In this document: positions 61,349 to 64,000 of the stretch, one piece after another
Layout: every line of letters starts with the position of its first letter
Numbering within the stretch: the stretch's first letter is position 1
Assembly (NCBI RefSeq): GCF_009707955.1
Contig: NZ_WMDQ01000004.1
Span: 124,001 to 188,000 of the forward strand
DNA: 64,000 nucleotides
Reading direction: 5' to 3'
Source: Flavobacterium sp. LC2016-13
GTDB lineage: Bacteria; Bacteroidota; Bacteroidia; Flavobacteriales; Flavobacteriaceae
Translations under genes and position numbers: made by a program
Notes under the pieces: model-generated
The model's input: only the letters and a program-made list of their open reading frames with translations
Told to the model about the DNA's origin: nothing
Databases searched by the model: none

Positions 61349-64000
61349 CTATACAGCCAGTATATATTCGACTAAACCGATTTCGTGCTGTAAATCCATT
61401 TTTTTACGCAAACGATATCTTTTAATTTCAACACTTCTAACCGAAATATTAAACAAAGGAGCTATTTCCTTAGAAGAAAGATTCAATCGTAAATAGGCAC
61501 AAAGACGCAAATCGTTTGGTGTTAATAAAGGATGAAGTTGTTTTATTCTTTTCAGGAAATCTTTATCGGCACTGTCAAAAGCTTCTTTAAAAACCTTCCA
61601 GGAATCTTCTTCGGTAATATTATCATTAATGGTTCTAATAACCGATTTAATGTTTTTATTATCATCCTGAGATGTTTTCTTCAAATCTTCTTTTATAAAA
61701 GCCAAAAGTTCATTTTTACTATTCAAACTCATCGTCGAAACAGCCAATTCTCTGTTTTTATTATCAACATCCTGCGAGAGTTGTTCGTTTCTTAATTTCA
61801 TTAATTGCTGCTCGTTTTCAAGCTCTTTAATCTCCAGTAAAAGATTATTTTCTTCAATTAATTTCTCTTTTTGCTTGTGATAAAAATTGCGATATGCTTT
61901 GTTTATAAAATAACCAATGACAATTAACAATAGCAAATAAATAAAAACAGCCAGATTGGTTAAATACCAAGGTTTTAAAACCACAAAAGTATAAGTGGCT
62001 GTATTTTGCAATACTGTATTGGCATATTTTGCACGGACTTTGAAGGTATAAGTTCCGGGTGATAAGTTCTTGAAATTAACAGAGGATTTTGTGCTCCACT
62101 CACTCCAGTCATTTTGAAATCCTTCTAATAAATACTGATATTCTGAATTGATGTATTTATTATATTCGGGAACAGTATAATTTAATATAATGTTGTTTTC
62201 ATTCGATTTAAAACTTCCTTCTTCTTTTAAAACTACATCATTTGAAGTTTGATTTTGTTTATTTATTGAAATTTCTGTTATGGAAACGGTATAGTTTTTA
62301 AAACTTAAATCGTCGATATTAAGCGTATAATAACCATCTGTTGTACCAATTAAATAAGTTGATTTTGAGATTTGGGTAATATTTTCAAAACCCAGCATTG
62401 AGTTGGTTAAAGAAGACGGAATTGGTATTATATTCTGTTTTAATTGATTGCTCAATTTACTGGCAGAGAAATAATGAATGTAATTTTTAGAAAATAACCA
62501 GATTTTATTAGACTTATCTACAATTAATTTTCCTGAGGTATATTCGTCTTTTTCAAAAATAGAACTTAATAGTTTATCTTTTTCGAATTGTTTTGTATTC
62601 GGATTCAGTTTAAAAATTCCGCCTTTATAAGCATAATAAATCGCGTTATTAAATTTAGTTAAACTTGCATTTTTTCCTTTCTTTGGAGACGAATACGTAT
62701 AAAACTCTTGTGTTTTTAAAAGCGAATTATCCAATTGTAATCTAAAAATACCTTTATATTCATGGCTTACATAAACTTCTAAATTTGGAGTAATTTCGAA
62801 ATAACGAGAAGAATAACTGAAACCATCAATTTTATTCCTGAATTTCCATTGATTGTTTACTTTCTCTAAAACCGAAATTCCGTAGTAATTTCCCTGAAGC
62901 AAAATGTTTCTATTGTTTGGAGAAGGTTCAAACTTCCAGGTTCCCGAGCCCGAAAAAATACTTCTCGCAGTTGTATTATCAATAATAAAAGTTCCTGAAT
63001 CATGACCGCAAAAAAGCGTATTGTCATAACTATGCAAAGACCAAACCTGTCCTTTTGTGCCACTTATAAACTGAAAATCGCCGTTGCTTTGATATTTTTT
63101 GCAAAACAATCCCTGATTTGTTCCTACATACAACATTCCGTTAAATTCAATTGATGCGTAAACCGTTCCCAGAACACCTGTATCATCTGTAAAACTATGC
63201 ACCGGCGTTTGCAGATTGATGCAGTTAATTCCGTTATCGAGACCAACCCAAACGTTCTGATCTTTATCTTCAAACAATGACAAAGCCGTATTATTGCTTA
63301 AACCTTTGCTTTGCGAAATATGATAATGGAATTTTCCTGAATTCGATAAAATAAAAATTCCATTAGAAACAGTTCCAAGAGCATAACTGCCATCCTGAAG
63401 TCTTTGGCTGCTATAAACAAAACTCGCTTTTATTTGTTCATCAATTTCTGTTGCAAAAGGTGTTAAAGTGGTTCCTGTAAGTTTATAAAATCCGTCTAAT
63501 TGCGTCTGAATCAACAAACCATCATCTATTGTAAACACATTGACAATCGTAAACTTTTTCAGTATAGGATTATCAGAAATCAATTTTCCTTTTCCTCCTT
63601 CTATCTCAAAAAGACCTTCATTTATGGTTTGATAATAAATAGAATTTTTAGTGCTAAACGATTTTATAACACCATTTTTAGGCGAAATAATTTTAAAGCT
63701 TTTTGTTTTTGTATCATAAATATAAATTCGGTTCAGCGATTGAAACAAAATCCATTGATCGTATTTTAAAATGTTCCAAAACTGTTCGTCATCCAGAATT
63801 TTATTTTTAATGGTATCGCTTAGCGAAGTATATTTTAATTTTCCATTAGCTTGGCGAGTCCAATATCCAAAATTCATATAACAACCAGTATAAACCTTAT
63901 TATCGATTACTTTTACAGATCGCATAATGGTTTCATTAGGCGTTGGATAAAGTTCCCAATTGGTCCCGTTATATTCTAAAAGCCCTTCATTATTAGCAAA
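61349..64000 (-). CDS. Y_Y_Y/propeller sensor with LuxR-type HTH, 5-prime partial
   Basis: The frame stays open to the right edge, so the N-terminus is missing and 883 residues are visible. Two-component-regulator propeller repeats fill most of the chain (NGTNWELYP at the edge, LFEDKDQNVWVGLDNGINCI, YVGTNQGLFC), followed by a Y_Y_Y domain (YLLEGFQNDWSEWS, SPGTYTFKVRAKY), one membrane helix (YLTNLAVFIYLLLLIVIGYFI), a coiled coil and a C-terminal LuxR-type HTH (LTPNDLRLCAYLRLNLSSKEIA, VRSVEIKRYRLRKK). There is no histidine kinase or receiver domain. The plan resembles SusR: a periplasmic sensor coupled through the membrane to DNA binding. It lies just upstream of susC on the same strand and likely controls it. 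Confidence 0.9.
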   Translation of the reverse strand, partial: FANNEGLLEYNGTNWELYPTPNETIMRSVKVIDNKVYTGCYMNFGYWTRQANGKLKYTSLSDTIKNKILDDEQFWNILKYDQWILFQSLNRIYIYDTKTKSFKIISPKNGVIKSFSTKNSIYYQTINEGLFEIEGGKGKLISDNPILKKFTIVNVFTIDDGLLIQTQLDGFYKLTGTTLTPFATEIDEQIKASFVYSSQRLQDGSYALGTVSNGIFILSNSGKFHYHISQSKGLSNNTALSLFEDKDQNVWVGLDNGINCINLQTPVHSFTDDTGVLGTVYASIEFNGMLYVGTNQGLFCKKYQSNGDFQFISGTKGQVWSLHSYDNTLFCGHDSGTFIIDNTTARSIFSGSGTWKFEPSPNNRNILLQGNYYGISVLEKVNNQWKFRNKIDGFSYSSRYFEITPNLEVYVSHEYKGIFRLQLDNSLLKTQEFYTYSSPKKGKNASLTKFNNAIYYAYKGGIFKLNPNTKQFEKDKLLSSIFEKDEYTSGKLIVDKSNKIWLFSKNYIHYFSASKLSNQLKQNIIPIPSSLTNSMLGFENITQISKSTYLIGTTDGYYTLNIDDLSFKNYTVSITEISINKQNQTSNDVVLKEEGSFKSNENNIILNYTVPEYNKYINSEYQYLLEGFQNDWSEWSTKSSVNFKNLSPGTYTFKVRAKYANTVLQNTATYTFVVLKPWYLTNLAVFIYLLLLIVIGYFINKAYRNFYHKQKEKLIEENNLLLEIKELENEQQLMKLRNEQLSQDVDNKNRELAVSTMSLNSKNELLAFIKEDLKKTSQDDNKNIKSVIRTINDNITEEDSWKVFKEAFDSADKDFLKRIKQLHPLLTPNDLRLCAYLRLNLSSKEIAPLFNISVRSVEIKRYRLRKKMDLQHEIGLVEYILAV

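Noticed and set aside
1..64000. tRNA, rRNA, insertion sequences, prophage or integrase genes
   Set aside because: I looked for conserved tRNA arms, rRNA segments and transposase or integrase motifs and found none.

Overview
The window looks like a chromosomal segment of a Flavobacterium-type bacterium (Bacteroidota, Flavobacteriaceae). The supporting signs are low GC, TAnnTTTG-type promoter boxes with almost no Shine-Dalgarno sequences, many lipoproteins with short Ser/Gly-Cys lipoboxes, SusC/SusD and TonB-dependent receptors, SprB-type repeats with a type IX secretion (T9SS) C-terminal sorting domain, and families such as DUF6146, DUF6787 and TIGR02757 that are typical of this group. No rRNA, tRNA, CRISPR array, insertion sequence or prophage gene was recognised.

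Left part (1-9.6 kb, minus strand): a tight operon for secreted surface proteins. It encodes a five-FN3 protein, a 1714-residue SprB-repeat adhesin with a T9SS signal, and a protein with a TANFOR-like N-terminus that runs off the left edge. A separate YD-like lipoprotein gene lies upstream. From 9.8 to 17 kb are parC and parE (topoisomerase IV) with a DUF3298-type lipoprotein gene between them, then pncB. From 17 to 23 kb are two tandem secreted transglutaminase-like proteins in an operon with an FMN reductase and a YihY/BrkB membrane protein, then a DUF2459 protein and the ATPase ychF.

Middle part (23-50 kb): mostly housekeeping and conserved unknown genes. They include a lone TonB-dependent receptor, a methyltransferase, a ferredoxin divergent from a LuxC-like acyl-CoA reductase, serC and serA, small membrane proteins and lipoproteins, an orphan LolD-like ATPase, a DEAD-box-family helicase with a DEFD motif, a lactonase-like propeller, a BatA/vWA protein, a dihydroorotase-like protein that has lost its metal ligands, an esterase, a frameshifted DUF6169 gene with a 44-residue neighbour, a metallo-hydrolase, bcp, and an endonuclease III without the iron-sulfur cysteines. 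Many intergenic gaps hold long hairpins built from short repeated words. Two of them nest an ordinary terminator hairpin inside the word-repeat arms.

Right part (50-64 kb, minus strand): a TPR protein, a 47-residue protein, an ECF sigma factor, and then a polysaccharide-utilisation locus. The locus consists of a Y_Y_Y/LuxR-type sensor-regulator (cut by the right edge), SusC, SusD, a PKD/carbohydrate-binding lipoprotein, a PKD-GH16 lipoprotein and a secreted GH16. The two GH16 enzymes point to a laminarin-like beta-glucan as substrate. The regulator presumably senses the glycan, the lipoproteins and enzymes bind and cut it at the surface, and SusCD imports the fragments.
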